Counted from the first letter of the stretch, positions 22,220-31,556 are shown. The stretch: 35,614 bases of DNA from Pseudoxanthomonas jiangsuensis (GCF_010093185.1 NZ_PDWL01000031.1:1-35614), one strand, 5' to 3'. Notes: generated from the letters alone by a model not told the origin. Program-made: numbers and translations.

Positions 22220-23032
22220 ATGCAAGACCTGCGCATTTCCCTGGTCCAGGGCGATACCCGCTGGCACGACCCGGCGGCCAACCGCGACTATTACGGCGCC
22301 CTGCTGGCGCCGCTGGCCGGCGCCACCGACCTGGTGGTGCTGCCGGAGACGTTCACCAGCGGCTTCTCCAACGAGGCCATCGACCGGGCCGAGCGCATGG
22401 ATGGCCCGACCGTGGCCTGGATCGCCGCGCAGGCCCGCGCGCTGGGCGCGGCGGTGACCGGCAGCGCCCAGCTGCGGGTGGCGGACGGCGACGGTGCGCC
22501 CCGGGTGTTCAACCGCCTGTTGTGGGCCACGCCCGACGGCGGCCTGCAGTGGTACGACAAGCGCCACCTGTTCCGCTATGCGGGCGAGCACAAGCGCTAC
22601 GCCGCCGGCCGCGAACGGCTGACGGTGGAATGGAAGGGCTGGCGGATCAATCCGCAGGTCTGCTACGACCTGCGCTTCCCGGTGTTCTGCCGCAACCGCT
22701 ACGACGTGGAGCGGCCGGGGCAGCTGGACTTCGACCTGCAGCTGTTCGTCGCCAACTGGCCGGCGCCGCGCGCCCATGCCTGGAAGACCCTGCTGCGCGC
22801 GCGCGCGATCGAGAACCTGTGCTACGTGGCCGCAGTCAACCGGGTCGGCACCGACGGCAACGGCCTGGCCTACGACGGCGACAGCGCGGTGATCGATTTC
22901 CTCGGCCAGCCGCAGGTGGAGATCCGCGGCTACGAACAGGTGCTGACCACGACCCTGTCGGCCACGGCCCTGGCCGCGCACCGCGAACGCTTCCCGGCGA
23001 TGCTCGACGCCGACGCGTTCGAACTGCGCTAG
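22220..23032 (+). CDS. Omega-amidase, nitrilase superfamily, YafV-like
   Basis: The 270-residue enzyme has the nitrilase triad E43 (LPETFTSGF), K114 (YDKRHLF) and C148 (QVCYDLRFPVF). The sequence around these, including GFSNEA and the final segment VLTTTLS, is that of YafV/NIT2-type omega-amidases, which hydrolyse 2-oxoglutaramate or 2-oxosuccinamate to the 2-oxo acid and ammonia. ATG 22220 is preferred because GGAG lies 6-9 nt before it. An in-frame ATG at 22208 would overlap the aminotransferase stop by one base. The pair is clearly one operon. A GC-rich hairpin follows. Confidence 0.88.
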   Translation: MQDLRISLVQGDTRWHDPAANRDYYGALLAPLAGATDLVVLPETFTSGFSNEAIDRAERMDGPTVAWIAAQARALGAAVTGSAQLRVADGDGAPRVFNRLLWATPDGGLQWYDKRHLFRYAGEHKRYAAGRERLTVEWKGWRINPQVCYDLRFPVFCRNRYDVERPGQLDFDLQLFVANWPAPRAHAWKTLLRARAIENLCYVAAVNRVGTDGNGLAYDGDSAVIDFLGQPQVEIRGYEQVLTTTLSATALAAHRERFPAMLDADAFELR

Positions 23033-23045
23033 CCGGCGATGCGAT

Positions 23046-23068
23046 GCCCGGCCGCGATGCGGCCGGGC
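23046..23068. terminator. Hairpin between convergent omega-amidase and eda genes
   Basis: A perfect 10-bp stem, GCCCGGCCGC (23046-23055) with GCGGCCGGGC (23059-23068), has a GAT loop. There is no T-tract on either side. The position between convergent genes 58 bp apart makes it a likely bidirectional terminator. Confidence 0.55.
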
Positions 23069-23090
23069 CTGTCCCCCGGCGTGCCGGCCC

Positions 23091-23750
23091 TCAGCGGGCG
23101 CGGACCCCGGCCACGATCGCCGCGGCCTTGGCCGCGCTGGCCTCGACCTTGTCCCACTCGCCGGCCTTGAGCCAGTTCTTCGGCACCATCCACGAGCCGC
23201 CGATGCAGACCACGTTGGGCTGCGACAGGAACTCGGCCGCGGTGTCCTCGCTGATGCCGCCGGTCGGGCAGATCTTCAATTCGGCCATCGGCCCGGCCAG
23301 GCCCTTGAGCATGGCCAGGCCGCCCACCGCGGTGGCGGGGAACAGCTTGCACACGCGGAAACCGCGCGCCATCAGCGCCAGGAACTCGGTCGGGGTGGCG
23401 CCGCCCGGCACCACCGGGATCGGCGCCCGGGCCAGCGCGTCGGCCAGCTCCGGCGGGGTGCCGGGAGTGACCAGGAAGTCGGCACCCAGCTCGATGCAGC
23501 GCTGCATCTGCTCGACCGTCAGCACCGTGCCCATGCCAACCGCAATACCCGGCAGTTCCTTCTTCAGCGCCACCAGCGCGTCGAGCGCGGCGGGCGTGCG
23601 CAGGGTCAGCTCGATCGCGGTCAGGCCGCCCTTGAGCAGGGCCGCGGACAGCTTGCGCGCCTCGTCCACGCTGTCGGCGGTGACCACCGGCAGAATGCCG
23701 GACTTGCGCAGCAGCTGTTCGGCCTGGGCCTGGGTTTCGGCGATGCTCAT
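23091..23750 (-). CDS. eda: KDPG aldolase (2-dehydro-3-deoxy-phosphogluconate aldolase)
   Basis: The 219-residue aldolase splits 2-keto-3-deoxy-6-phosphogluconate into pyruvate and glyceraldehyde 3-phosphate, the last Entner-Doudoroff step. The catalytic E47 is in AIELTLRTPAAL, and the Schiff-base K135 in VCKLFPAT. GMGTVLT and CPTGGI (phosphate binding) are present. MSIAETQAQAEQLLRKSGILPVV is the natural start. It lies 129 bp downstream of edd and could share its transcript. Confidence 0.94.
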   Translation of the reverse strand: MSIAETQAQAEQLLRKSGILPVVTADSVDEARKLSAALLKGGLTAIELTLRTPAALDALVALKKELPGIAVGMGTVLTVEQMQRCIELGADFLVTPGTPPELADALARAPIPVVPGGATPTEFLALMARGFRVCKLFPATAVGGLAMLKGLAGPMAELKICPTGGISEDTAAEFLSQPNVVCIGGSWMVPKNWLKAGEWDKVEASAAKAAAIVAGVRAR

Positions 23751-23879
23751 GGGACGCGACGGCTCCGTAATGCGGGAATGCGCGGCAATTCTAACGCCTG
23801 CGTCCGCAGGCGAACGCGTCGGTTGCCGCTGCATCCATCCGCCGGACCGGCTCCCGCCCAAGGGAGCCGGCCGCGCGCC

Positions 23880-25793
23880 TCAGGCGTCCTTGGAATCGTG
23901 CGGGGCCAGGGCGGCCACCGCATCGCCGCCCAGTTCGTACTCGGCGTCGTAGTCCCAGGCGCTGCCGTCGTGCGCCGGCGGGCCGCAGGAGATCGACAAG
24001 GCGCCCTGGTCGGCGGGACCGACCAGCGCACGGTTGTTGGCGAACAGGTTGCGGCCCAGGTCGTGCGCGCCGGGGCTGGTGTTGGCGGCGACCGCGCGGG
24101 CGTTGAACTCGGCCGCGTCCACCAGCACCTCCAGCACGCCGGACTCGCTGTCCAGGCGGACCAGGTCGCCGTCGCGGACCTTGCCGATCGCGCCGCCGCG
24201 GGCCGCTTCCGGGGTGACGTGGATCGCCGCCGGGATCTTGCCCGAGGCGCCGGACAGGCGGCCGTCGGTGACCAGCGCCACCTTGCGGCCCTGGTTCTGC
24301 AGCATGCCCAGCAGGGGCGCCAGCGAATGCAGCTCGGGCATGCCGTTTGCGCGTGGGCCCTGGTAGGTGACCACGGCGACGAAGTCGTGCGGCAGGACTC
24401 CGGCGGCGTGCAGCTTGTTGAGCTTCTGCGGCGCGTCCACCACCACCGCCTGGGCCTCGACGTAGCGGTGCTCGGGCTTGACCGCCGACAGCTTGATCAG
24501 GCCGCGGCCGATGTTCCCGCGCAGCAGGCGCAGGCCGCCCTGGGCCTCGAACGGCGCGGCCACGGTGCGCACCACCGACTCGTCGGCCGAGACCGCGGCC
24601 GACGGCGCCGAGGACAGCGCGCCGTTTTCCAGCCGCGGTTCGCGGGCGAACGCGCGCATGCCTTCCGGCACCACCGTCTGCAGGTCGTGCATCAGGCCGG
24701 CGTCGAGCAGTTCGCGGAACACGAACGGCACCCCGCCGGCGGCCTGGAAGCGGTTCACGTCGGCCTCGCCGTTGGGGTAGACGCGCGCCAGCAGGGGCAC
24801 GATCTGCGACAGCTGGTCCATGTCGTCCCAGGTCAGGACCACGCCGGCCGCGCGCGCCACCGCGATCCAGTGGATGGTGTGGTTGGTCGAGCCGCCGGTG
24901 GCCATCAGCGCGACCACCGCGTTGACGATCGCGCGCTCGTCGATCAGCCGGCCCAGCGGCCGGTAGTCGTCGCCCAGTGCAGTCATCGCCAGCACCCGGC
25001 GCACGGCCTCGTCGTCCAGCGCCGCGCGCAGTGGCGTGCCCGGGTTGATGAACGAGCTGCCCGGCAGCTGCACGCCCATCGCCTCCAGCAGCACCTGGTT
25101 GGAGTTGGCGGTGCCGTAGAAGGTGCAGGTGCCCGGGGCGTGGTAGGACTGCGCCTCCACCTCCAGCAGCTCCTCGCGGGTGGCCTCGCCGGCGGCGTAG
25201 CGCTCGCGCACCTCGGCCTTCTTCTTGTTGGGGATGCCCGCCGGCATCGGCCCGGCCGGCACGAACAGCGCCGGCAGGTGGCCGAAGGCCAGCGCGCCGA
25301 TCAGCAGGCCCGGCACGATCTTGTCGCAGATGCCCAGGTACAGGACCGCGTCGAAGGCGTCGTGGCTCAGGCCGACCGCGGCGGCCTGGGCGATCACGTC
25401 GCGCGAGAACAACGACAGCTCCATGCCGCCGCGGCCCTGGGTCACGCCGTCGCACATCGCCGGCACGCCGCCGGCCACCTGGGCGGTGGCGCCGAGCTGG
25501 CGGGCGAGGGCGCGGATCCGCTCCGGGTAGTGCTCGTACGGCTGGTGCGCCGAGAGCATGTCGTTGTAGGCGGTGATGATGCCCAGGTTGGGGGTGACGT
25601 CGGCGCGCAGGCGCGCCTTGTCGGTATCGCCGCAGGCGGCGAACACGTGGGCCAGGTTGGCGCAGCTCAGCGGCTTGCGGTTGGGGCCCTGGCGCACGGC
25701 TTCGTCGATGCCCGCCAGGTAGGCGGCGCGCGAGGGCGCGCTGCGCTGGCGGATGCGTTCGGTGATGGCTTCGATCTTGGGATGCAGGCTCAT
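23880..25793 (-). CDS. edd: 6-phosphogluconate dehydratase
   Basis: The 637-residue iron-sulfur dehydratase converts 6-phosphogluconate to KDPG. It matches E. coli Edd along its length, with cysteine motifs [19 protein letters not shown] and [10 protein letters not shown] for the [4Fe-4S] site, and [13 protein letters not shown] [12 protein letters not shown] and [11 protein letters not shown]. Edd rather than dihydroxyacid dehydratase is indicated by [18 protein letters not shown] 25793 ([14 protein letters not shown]) is used; the frame is open upstream but that part is not Edd-like. The C-terminus is about 30 residues longer than in E. coli. A 138-bp gap with two hairpins separates it from pgl. 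Confidence 0.94.
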   Translation of the reverse strand: MSLHPKIEAITERIRQRSAPSRAAYLAGIDEAVRQGPNRKPLSCANLAHVFAACGDTDKARLRADVTPNLGIITAYNDMLSAHQPYEHYPERIRALARQLGATAQVAGGVPAMCDGVTQGRGGMELSLFSRDVIAQAAAVGLSHDAFDAVLYLGICDKIVPGLLIGALAFGHLPALFVPAGPMPAGIPNKKKAEVRERYAAGEATREELLEVEAQSYHAPGTCTFYGTANSNQVLLEAMGVQLPGSSFINPGTPLRAALDDEAVRRVLAMTALGDDYRPLGRLIDERAIVNAVVALMATGGSTNHTIHWIAVARAAGVVLTWDDMDQLSQIVPLLARVYPNGEADVNRFQAAGGVPFVFRELLDAGLMHDLQTVVPEGMRAFAREPRLENGALSSAPSAAVSADESVVRTVAAPFEAQGGLRLLRGNIGRGLIKLSAVKPEHRYVEAQAVVVDAPQKLNKLHAAGVLPHDFVAVVTYQGPRANGMPELHSLAPLLGMLQNQGRKVALVTDGRLSGASGKIPAAIHVTPEAARGGAIGKVRDGDLVRLDSESGVLEVLVDAAEFNARAVAANTSPGAHDLGRNLFANNRALVGPADQGALSISCGPPAHDGSAWDYDAEYELGGDAVAALAPHDSKDA

Positions 25794-25866
25794 TGGCGTG
25801 GGGCTATGAGAAGTGGTGGGGGAATGCCCTGCGGAATGATCCGGCACCGGGCCTTTCGTCGAGTCT

Positions 25867-25908
25867 CCGCACGCGGTTGTGCGGGCTCCGGGGATTCGCG
25901 TCGAATCC
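25867..25908. other. Two adjacent hairpins in the pgl-edd gap
   Basis: CCGCAC/GTGCGG (25867-25872 with 25879-25884) and GGATTCG/CGAATCC (25892-25898 with 25902-25908, CGT loop) can form two stem-loops in the transcript between pgl and edd. No T-tract follows, so they may mark processing or stability control rather than a stop. Confidence 0.4.
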
Positions 25909-25931
25909 GGGTTCTTGCGAGTGACCCGCGC

Positions 25932-26645
25932 CTATGCGCACCAGTGCACCCGCAAGGGCTCGCCGCCCAGGCCGAGCACCACCCGGATCGGCAGTTCGCG
26001 CACGTCGCCGTCGGCCAGCGCGCGCAGCAGCACCTCGCGCTTGGCCTCGCCGCGCAGCAGCAGCAGGCGGCGGCGGGTGCGGGCGAAGCCGGCGGGCGTC
26101 AGGGTGATGCGCAGCGGCCAGTCGCCGGCCACCGGGCAACCGGTCGCGTCGATCGCCGCGTACGGCAGCTCGCTGGCCAGCACCCGCTCCAGGTCGACCG
26201 AACCGGGGAACAGCGAGGCGGTGTGGCCATCGTTGCCCATGCCCAGGATGGTGAGGCAGGGATCCTGGGCGTGCTCGGCCTCGAGGTTGACGGCATGCAC
26301 CGACTCGGCCACGGCCAGGCCTTCGCGTACCAGCGGCTCGAAGCGGCCGACTTCGGCCAGGTCGAGCAGGTTCTCGCGCACCAGGCGCGCGTTGCTGGCG
26401 CTGTCCTGCGGCGAGAGCCAGCGCTCGTCGACCAGGCCGACGGTGATCTTGGGCCAGTCCAGCGGCGCCACCGCCAGCTGGGCATAGATCGGCGCCGGGG
26501 TGGTGCCGCCGGACAGCAGCATCCGCGCGCGGCCGTGTGCGGCCAGGTCGGCGGCCAGGGCCGCCTCCATCTCGGTGGCGACCGCGTGCACCCAGGATTC
26601 CGGGTCCGGATGCTCGATCCATTCGATCCGCGGGTCGGCGATCAT
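25932..26645 (-). CDS. pgl: 6-phosphogluconolactonase
   Basis: The 237-residue enzyme hydrolyses 6-phosphogluconolactone. DevB/SOL-type motifs are LLSGGTTPAPIYAQL, VGLVDERWLSPQDSASNA and the phosphate-binding LGMGNDGHTASLFPG. ATG 26645 overlaps the glk stop as ATGA, so translation is coupled. It supplies 6-phosphogluconate to Edd, encoded next in the same direction. Confidence 0.93.
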   Translation of the reverse strand: MIADPRIEWIEHPDPESWVHAVATEMEAALAADLAAHGRARMLLSGGTTPAPIYAQLAVAPLDWPKITVGLVDERWLSPQDSASNARLVRENLLDLAEVGRFEPLVREGLAVAESVHAVNLEAEHAQDPCLTILGMGNDGHTASLFPGSVDLERVLASELPYAAIDATGCPVAGDWPLRITLTPAGFARTRRRLLLLRGEAKREVLLRALADGDVRELPIRVVLGLGGEPLRVHWCA

Positions 26646-27634
26646 GCGGCGGCCTCGCGGCGGACCAGGTCGACCGCGTAGGCGGCCGCGCCGAGCAGGC
26701 CGGCGCGCGGATGGGTCACCGCCAGCGACGGCACCCGGGCCATGGTCGGCGAGAACCGGCCCTTGTACTCGAAGCGCTGGCGGAAGCCGGAATGGCGCAG
26801 CGAGTCGAGCATCTTCGGCACCAGGCCGCCGGTCAGGAACACGCCGTCCCAGGCGCCGACGGTCAGCACCAGGTCGCCGGCGATCGCGCCGAACACCGCG
26901 CAGAACACGTCCACCGCACGCATCCCCAGGGCGTCGCCGGCGGCGGCGCGGGCGGTGATGTCCTTGGGCTCCAGCAGGCCCGGGTCGACCCCGGCCATCT
27001 CGCACAGGGCGCGGTGGATGTTGACCAGGCCGGGCCCGCAGATCAGGCGCTCGTTGGAGACCCGGCCGAACTGCGCCGACAGGATCTCCAGGATCCGGAT
27101 CTCCTCCGGCGTGCCCGGCGGGAAGCTGACGTGGCCGCCCTCGGTCTCCAGCGGGTAGCAGCGGCCGTCGCGGACCACCAGCCCGCCCACGCCCAGGCCG
27201 GTGCCGGGGCCGAGCACGGCGTAGGTGCGCGGCTCGTGCAAAGGAGCCGGGGCCCACGGCACGCCGCCGATCGCGACCACGTCCTCGGCCCGGTACAGGC
27301 TGATGGCCATGGCCTGGGCGGCGAAGTCGTTGATCAGGTGCACCTGCTCGAAGCCGAGCATGTCGCGGGTGCGCGAGCGCGAGATCACCCACGGGTGGTT
27401 GGTGATCCGCGCCTCGTCGCCGTCGACCCGGCCGGCCACCGCGAACACGCCGCGGTGGGCGCTGGCGTCGGCCTGCTCCAGGTAATGGCGGGCCGCTTCG
27501 GCCAGCGAGGGGAATTCGGCGACCGCGAATTCGCGCACGCTGTCGTCCAGCAGCGGCGAATCGGCCCCGGTGTCGGCCAGGGCGAAGCGCGCATTGGTGC
27601 CGCCGATGTCGGCGATCAGGAACGGCTCGGACAT
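26642..27634 (-). CDS. glk: Glucokinase
   Basis: The 330-residue bacterial-type glucokinase phosphorylates glucose with ATP. It has the phosphate loop ADIGGTNARFAL (D9-N14), catalytic D103 in LINDFAAQA, GPGTGLGVGGLV, and the sugar-binding ETEGGHVSF (Glu and His). It belongs to the Glk/hexokinase-like family rather than the ROK family, as no ROK zinc motif is present. It starts 3 bp after the zwf stop and overlaps pgl by 4 nt, so zwf-glk-pgl form a tight operon. Confidence 0.94.
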   Translation of the reverse strand: MSEPFLIADIGGTNARFALADTGADSPLLDDSVREFAVAEFPSLAEAARHYLEQADASAHRGVFAVAGRVDGDEARITNHPWVISRSRTRDMLGFEQVHLINDFAAQAMAISLYRAEDVVAIGGVPWAPAPLHEPRTYAVLGPGTGLGVGGLVVRDGRCYPLETEGGHVSFPPGTPEEIRILEILSAQFGRVSNERLICGPGLVNIHRALCEMAGVDPGLLEPKDITARAAAGDALGMRAVDVFCAVFGAIAGDLVLTVGAWDGVFLTGGLVPKMLDSLRHSGFRQRFEYKGRFSPTMARVPSLAVTHPRAGLLGAAAYAVDLVRREAAA

Positions 27635-27637
27635 GCC

Positions 27638-29110
27638 TCAGGTCCCGCGTGCGGCCGGACGGCCGACGGCATCGAACTGCGCGGGCAGGTAGCCGGCGGC
27701 CTCGCGCGGGCCCCAGCTGCCGGCCGGGTAGTACTCCAGCGGCACGTCACCGCTCTTCCAGCCGTCGACCACGCTGTCGATCCAGGCCCAGGCGGCCTCG
27801 ACCTCGTCGTTGCGCACGAACAGGGCATGGTTGCCGTGCAGGGCGTCCAGGAACAGGCGCTCGTAGGCGATGCGGCGGTTCTGGCCGGTCTCCGAGGACA
27901 GTTCCAGCTCCAGCGGCTGCAGTTCCAGGGTGCCCCATTCCGGACCGGCCAGGCTGCTCATCAGGCCCAGCTCGATGTCCTCCTGCGGCTGCAGGCGGAA
28001 GGTCAGGCGGTTGGGCGCGGCGTGGGCGCCGTCGGGGCGCTCGAACAGCCAGTGGGTAACCGGCTTGAGCGTGACCGTGACCACGGTGGAACGCTCGGCC
28101 ATGCGCTTGCCGGTGACCAGGTGGAACGGCACCCCGGCCCAGCGCCAGTTGTCGATGTGGGCGGTCACGCCGACGAAGGTTTCGACATCGCTGTCATCCG
28201 GCGGTGCGTAGGCCTGCACCGATTCGCCGTCGATGGTTCCGGCGATGTAGCGGGCGCGCACGCTGTGGCGCTCGGCCTCGGCGCCGCTGAACGGGCGCAT
28301 CGCGCGCAGCACCTTGACCTTCTCGTCGCGGATGCGGTCGGCGCCCAGCGAGGCCGGCGGCTCCATCGCCACCAGGCACAGCAGCTGCAGGATGTGGCTC
28401 TGGACCATGTCGCGCAGGGCGCCGGAGCGGGCGTAGTAGGAGTTGCGCCCGTCCACGCCCTCGGTCTCCGAGACCAAGATGTTGACCGAGTCGATGTAAT
28501 TGCGGTTCCACACCGCTTCCAGCAGGGTGTTGCCGAAGCGCAGGGCCAGCAGGTTCTGCACCGCGGCCTTGCCCAGGTAGTGGTCGATGCGGAAGATCCG
28601 GTCCTCGTCGATCAGCTTGCCGATGGTGCCGTTGATCTCGCGCGCCGACTCCAGGTCGGCGCCGATCGGCTTCTCGAGCATCAGCCGGTTCGGGGCCTTG
28701 AACGCGCCGCCCAGGGCCAGGCCCTCGCAGGTGCTGATGTACAGGCCCGGCGGGATTGACAGGTAGCTCACGCACTGGCGGTCGACCAGGTCGGCCACGG
28801 CCTCGGCCACCGAGGCAGGGGTGCGCATGTCCACCGAACGGTAGTCCACCCGCTCCAGGAAGGCCTCCACCTGCTCGGCGGTGGGCGTGTAGTGGCCCAG
28901 CTTGGCGAAGCGCTCGCGCAGGATCTGGCGGAACTTGTCGGTGTCGTGCGGCGAAAGCGCCAGCGCACGCACGCGGAAGTCCTCCGGAAGCAGGCCGTCG
29001 CCCTGCAGGCGCAGCAGCGAGGGGAACAGGTAGCGCTGCGCGAGATCGCCGGTGGCGCCGAACAGCAGCAGGGTGTCATGCATCCGGGGGGCTTCCGTGG
29101 GGTGTGACAT
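27638..29110 (-). CDS. zwf: Glucose-6-phosphate 1-dehydrogenase
   Basis: The enzyme oxidises glucose 6-phosphate to 6-phosphogluconolactone, feeding Pgl and Edd. It is 490 residues from ATG 29110, or 481 from ATG 29083. The cofactor motif LLFGATGDLAQRYLFPSL and the active-site RIDHYLGK (174-181) are intact. The choice of start is open: both ATGs have only weak ribosome sites, and homology begins at MHDTLLLFG (29083). It is the first gene of the zwf-glk-pgl block, and a candidate promoter and operator lie in the 411-bp gap upstream. Confidence 0.94.
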   Translation of the reverse strand: MSHPTEAPRMHDTLLLFGATGDLAQRYLFPSLLRLQGDGLLPEDFRVRALALSPHDTDKFRQILRERFAKLGHYTPTAEQVEAFLERVDYRSVDMRTPASVAEAVADLVDRQCVSYLSIPPGLYISTCEGLALGGAFKAPNRLMLEKPIGADLESAREINGTIGKLIDEDRIFRIDHYLGKAAVQNLLALRFGNTLLEAVWNRNYIDSVNILVSETEGVDGRNSYYARSGALRDMVQSHILQLLCLVAMEPPASLGADRIRDEKVKVLRAMRPFSGAEAERHSVRARYIAGTIDGESVQAYAPPDDSDVETFVGVTAHIDNWRWAGVPFHLVTGKRMAERSTVVTVTLKPVTHWLFERPDGAHAAPNRLTFRLQPQEDIELGLMSSLAGPEWGTLELQPLELELSSETGQNRRIAYERLFLDALHGNHALFVRNDEVEAAWAWIDSVVDGWKSGDVPLEYYPAGSWGPREAAGYLPAQFDAVGRPAARGT

Positions 29111-29222
29111 CGGTTCCGTGGATCTCTACGAAGGCGTATCCGCCGGCAGGGCGGATGGCAGGTGGGCGGGGCGGATGGGCACTTGCGGGACCTTGCCCAT
29201 ACGGTGGCGTCGAAACTGTCGA

Positions 29223-29252
29223 AATATGGCGGTCCACGCCCCTGATTGTCCA
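29223..29252 (-). promoter_or_regulatory. Candidate zwf promoter
   Basis: On the minus strand TGGACA (29247-29252) and CATATT (29223-29228) are 18 nt apart, in a patch more AT-rich than its surroundings. It would give a leader of about 105 nt before ATG 29110. Confidence 0.4.
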
Positions 29253-29260
29253 GTGGTCAA

Positions 29261-29280
29261 AACGTGTCCGCGGAAACGTT
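29261..29280. promoter_or_regulatory. Near-perfect 20-bp palindrome, operator candidate between zwf and the ABC ATPase gene
   Basis: AACGTGTCCGCGGAAACGTT matches its own reverse complement at 18 of 20 positions, with the central TCCGCGGA perfect. It lies 8 nt upstream of the proposed zwf -35 box in the divergent region 29111-29521. A dimeric regulator (LacI- or RpiR-type) is a reasonable guess, but none is encoded nearby. The rest of the 411-bp region shows no gene. Confidence 0.5.
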
Positions 29281-29521
29281 CGCAACCATGCCCGGGCGCA
29301 TGGTCACTCCCGCGACATGGCGCGGCCGCACGGGACAGGGATGGAGACAGGTATTGACCGGCGGCTTTGTCGCGCAAGGGGCGTGCGCTGTCGCGCAGGC
29401 CACGGCCCTGCGTCCGCGGTCGCCAGCGCCCGGTCGGCGTGACATCATCGGCCCGGACCTGGGCGCGCATCGGGCCGAGCCGGATGCCGCCGGGTGCATA
29501 CGTATTCTCGCGGAGACGACG

Positions 29522-30607
29522 ATGGCGGGCTTGCAGCTGGACCAGGTGCGCAAGGTCTACGACAACGGCCAGGTCGCCGTGCACGGGGCCAGCTTCGAGA
29601 TCGCCGACGGCGAGTTGATGGTGCTGGTCGGCCCCTCCGGCTGCGGCAAGTCGACCCTGCTGCGGATGATCGCCGGGCTGGAGGAGATCACCTCCGGCAC
29701 GCTGCGCATCGGCGAGCGGGTGGTCAACGACGTGGCGCCGAAGGACCGGGACATCGCCATGGTGTTCCAGAGCTACGCCCTGTATCCGCACATGACGGTG
29801 GCCGAGAACCTGGCCTTCGGCCTGAAGCTGCGCGGCCAGCCGCGCGCGGAGGTGGAGCGCCGGGTCGCCGCGGCGGCGGGGATGCTCGGGCTGGAGGGCA
29901 TGCTGGGCAAGCGCCCGCGCGAGATGTCCGGCGGCCAGCGCCAGCGCGTGGCCCTGGGGCGGGCGCTGGTGCGCGAGCCGGCGGTGTTCCTGCTCGACGA
30001 GCCCCTGTCCAACCTGGACGCCAAGCTGCGCCATTCCACCCGCACCGAGATCGCGCGCCTGCACCAGCGGCTGGGCACGACCATGGTCTACGTCACCCAC
30101 GACCAGGTCGAGGCGATGACCCTGGGCCAGCGGATCGTGGTCCTCGACGCCGGCCGGATCCAGCAGATCGACACCCCGATGGCGCTGTACGAGCGGCCGG
30201 CGAACCTGTTCGTGGCCGGTTTCCTCGGCAGTCCGGCGATGAACGTGCTCCAGGGCCAGTTGCAGGCCGCCGACGGCCTGCGCCTGGTCCTGGACGATGC
30301 CGCGGCGCCGGACGTGCCGCTGCCGGGCGTGGACGTGCCGCCGGCCTGGCTGGGGCGGCGGGTGACCCTGGGCGTGCGTCCCGAGCACCTGCTGCCGGCC
30401 GAGGGCGAGGGCCTGCCGGCACGGGTGGACGTGGTCGAGGCGGTGGGCAGCGAGGCCTACCTGCACCTGGATTTCGCCGGCCGGCCGCTGGTCTCGCGGC
30501 TGCCGCCGCAGGCTTTGCCCGTCCCCGGCGCACAGCTGCGGCTGCGCGCCGATCCGCGGCACCTGCATTTCTTCGACCCGCAGGACGGAACCCGCCTGGC
30601 CGCGTGA
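29522..30607 (+). CDS. Sugar ABC transporter ATP-binding protein, UgpC/MalK type
   Basis: The 361-residue protein has Walker A GPSGCGKST (37-45), Q-loop FQSYALYPHM, signature MSGGQRQRVALGRAL, Walker B VFLLDEPLSNLD and switch His in YVTHDQVEAMT. A C-terminal OB-type regulatory domain (from about 240, VTLGVRPEHLL) marks the CUT1 subfamily (MalK/UgpC). Such ATPases can serve several permeases. None is present here, so it probably powers a sugar importer encoded elsewhere. Its position facing zwf suggests sugar uptake coupled to the Entner-Doudoroff pathway. ATG 29522 has GGAGA (29512-29516) before it. Confidence 0.9.
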   Translation: MAGLQLDQVRKVYDNGQVAVHGASFEIADGELMVLVGPSGCGKSTLLRMIAGLEEITSGTLRIGERVVNDVAPKDRDIAMVFQSYALYPHMTVAENLAFGLKLRGQPRAEVERRVAAAAGMLGLEGMLGKRPREMSGGQRQRVALGRALVREPAVFLLDEPLSNLDAKLRHSTRTEIARLHQRLGTTMVYVTHDQVEAMTLGQRIVVLDAGRIQQIDTPMALYERPANLFVAGFLGSPAMNVLQGQLQAADGLRLVLDDAAAPDVPLPGVDVPPAWLGRRVTLGVRPEHLLPAEGEGLPARVDVVEAVGSEAYLHLDFAGRPLVSRLPPQALPVPGAQLRLRADPRHLHFFDPQDGTRLAA

Positions 30608-30628
30608 GGTCGGCCAGCCGCGCCGCGA

Positions 30629-31537
30629 TCAGCGGGTCAACCCCTCGACGAAGGCCTGCGGCGAAACCGCCGCGCCGCCCACGGTCAATGGCTCGTCTCC
30701 GCGCTCCAGCGGCAGCACCGCCAGCGCCCAGCGCGGCGCATGGCCGGCCACGCTGGCCAGGCTGCCGATAGGTTTGCCGGCCTGGCTGACCTCGGCCCCG
30801 GCGTCCGCCGCGTCGTCCACCTGGAGCAGCAGCAGCTCGCGCTTGGCCTTGCCCAGGAAATGGGTGCGGGCCACGATCTCCTGGCCGGGGTAGCAGCCCT
30901 TCTTGACGCTGAAGGCGGGCAGCCGGTCCAGCGCCAGCTGCTGCGGAGTCCAGGTCTCGCGCTGGGAAGCGGCCAGGCGCGGCAGGCCCAGGCGCAGGTC
31001 GGCCACCGCCCAGGCCTCGGCCGCGGCCAGGTCCTCCGCGGCCGGCGTGGCCGCTAGGCGCAGGGTGCGGGGCAGGCCGGGCGCGCCGAAATCCAGTTCC
31101 AGGCCGGCCGCGGCGTCTTCCGCGCCGGCCAGCACCGGTCCGGAGGCCGTCGCCGGCACCGCGAACGCCCCCGCCGCGTGCAGGTCAGGGCGGGGCGCGA
31201 TCGCCACCTTGCGCCGGAACACGAAGCGCCGCAGCGCCTCGCCCAGTTCGCCGGCATCGTGGTCCGGCAGCAGCAGCCGCAAGGAAGCCTCGCCGGTCCG
31301 CAGCAGCGCGAACACCGCGATGACCCGGCCCTTGGCATTCAGCCACGCGCTCCAGTGCCAATGGCCGATGGCCAGCGCTGTCACGTCGCTGGCGAACTGC
31401 GCCTGGGCGAACGCGAGCGCATCCGGCCCATCCATGGCGAGCAGCGAATAGCCCGGCAACGCGAAGAATTCCGCGGGATTTCGGGCGGGATTGCCGGGGA
31501 TCTTGTCCGGAGACATCGCGGGCTGGTTGTCAGGCAC
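30629..31537 (-). CDS. ygfZ: YgfZ/GcvT-family folate-dependent iron-sulfur protein
   Basis: The 302-residue protein resembles GcvT and carries the YgfZ signature KKGCYPGQEIVART, whose Cys is essential in E. coli YgfZ. YgfZ uses tetrahydrofolate and supports iron-sulfur enzymes such as MiaB. The N-terminal part LPGYSLLAMDGPDALAFAQAQFASDV is typical. The start is ATG 31537 or ATG 31516 and homology does not distinguish them. It is divergent from the SDH cluster, whose SdhB is an iron-sulfur protein, with only 41 bp between starts. Confidence 0.88.
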   Translation of the reverse strand: MPDNQPAMSPDKIPGNPARNPAEFFALPGYSLLAMDGPDALAFAQAQFASDVTALAIGHWHWSAWLNAKGRVIAVFALLRTGEASLRLLLPDHDAGELGEALRRFVFRRKVAIAPRPDLHAAGAFAVPATASGPVLAGAEDAAAGLELDFGAPGLPRTLRLAATPAAEDLAAAEAWAVADLRLGLPRLAASQRETWTPQQLALDRLPAFSVKKGCYPGQEIVARTHFLGKAKRELLLLQVDDAADAGAEVSQAGKPIGSLASVAGHAPRWALAVLPLERGDEPLTVGGAAVSPQAFVEGLTR

Positions 31538-31556
31538 GTTAACCGGGGCTTAAAAT
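31527..31556 (+). promoter_or_regulatory. Candidate promoter of the DUF1674-sdhCDAB operon
   Basis: TTGTCA (31527-31532) and TAAAAT (31551-31556) are separated by 18 nt, in an unusually AT-rich patch. The -35 overlaps the first codons of ygfZ on the other strand. Confidence 0.6.

Noticed and set aside
23778..26681. A 967-codon open frame on the plus strand opposite edd and pgl
   Set aside because: Arg/Gln/His-biased shadow of edd and pgl, with no domain or ribosome site.
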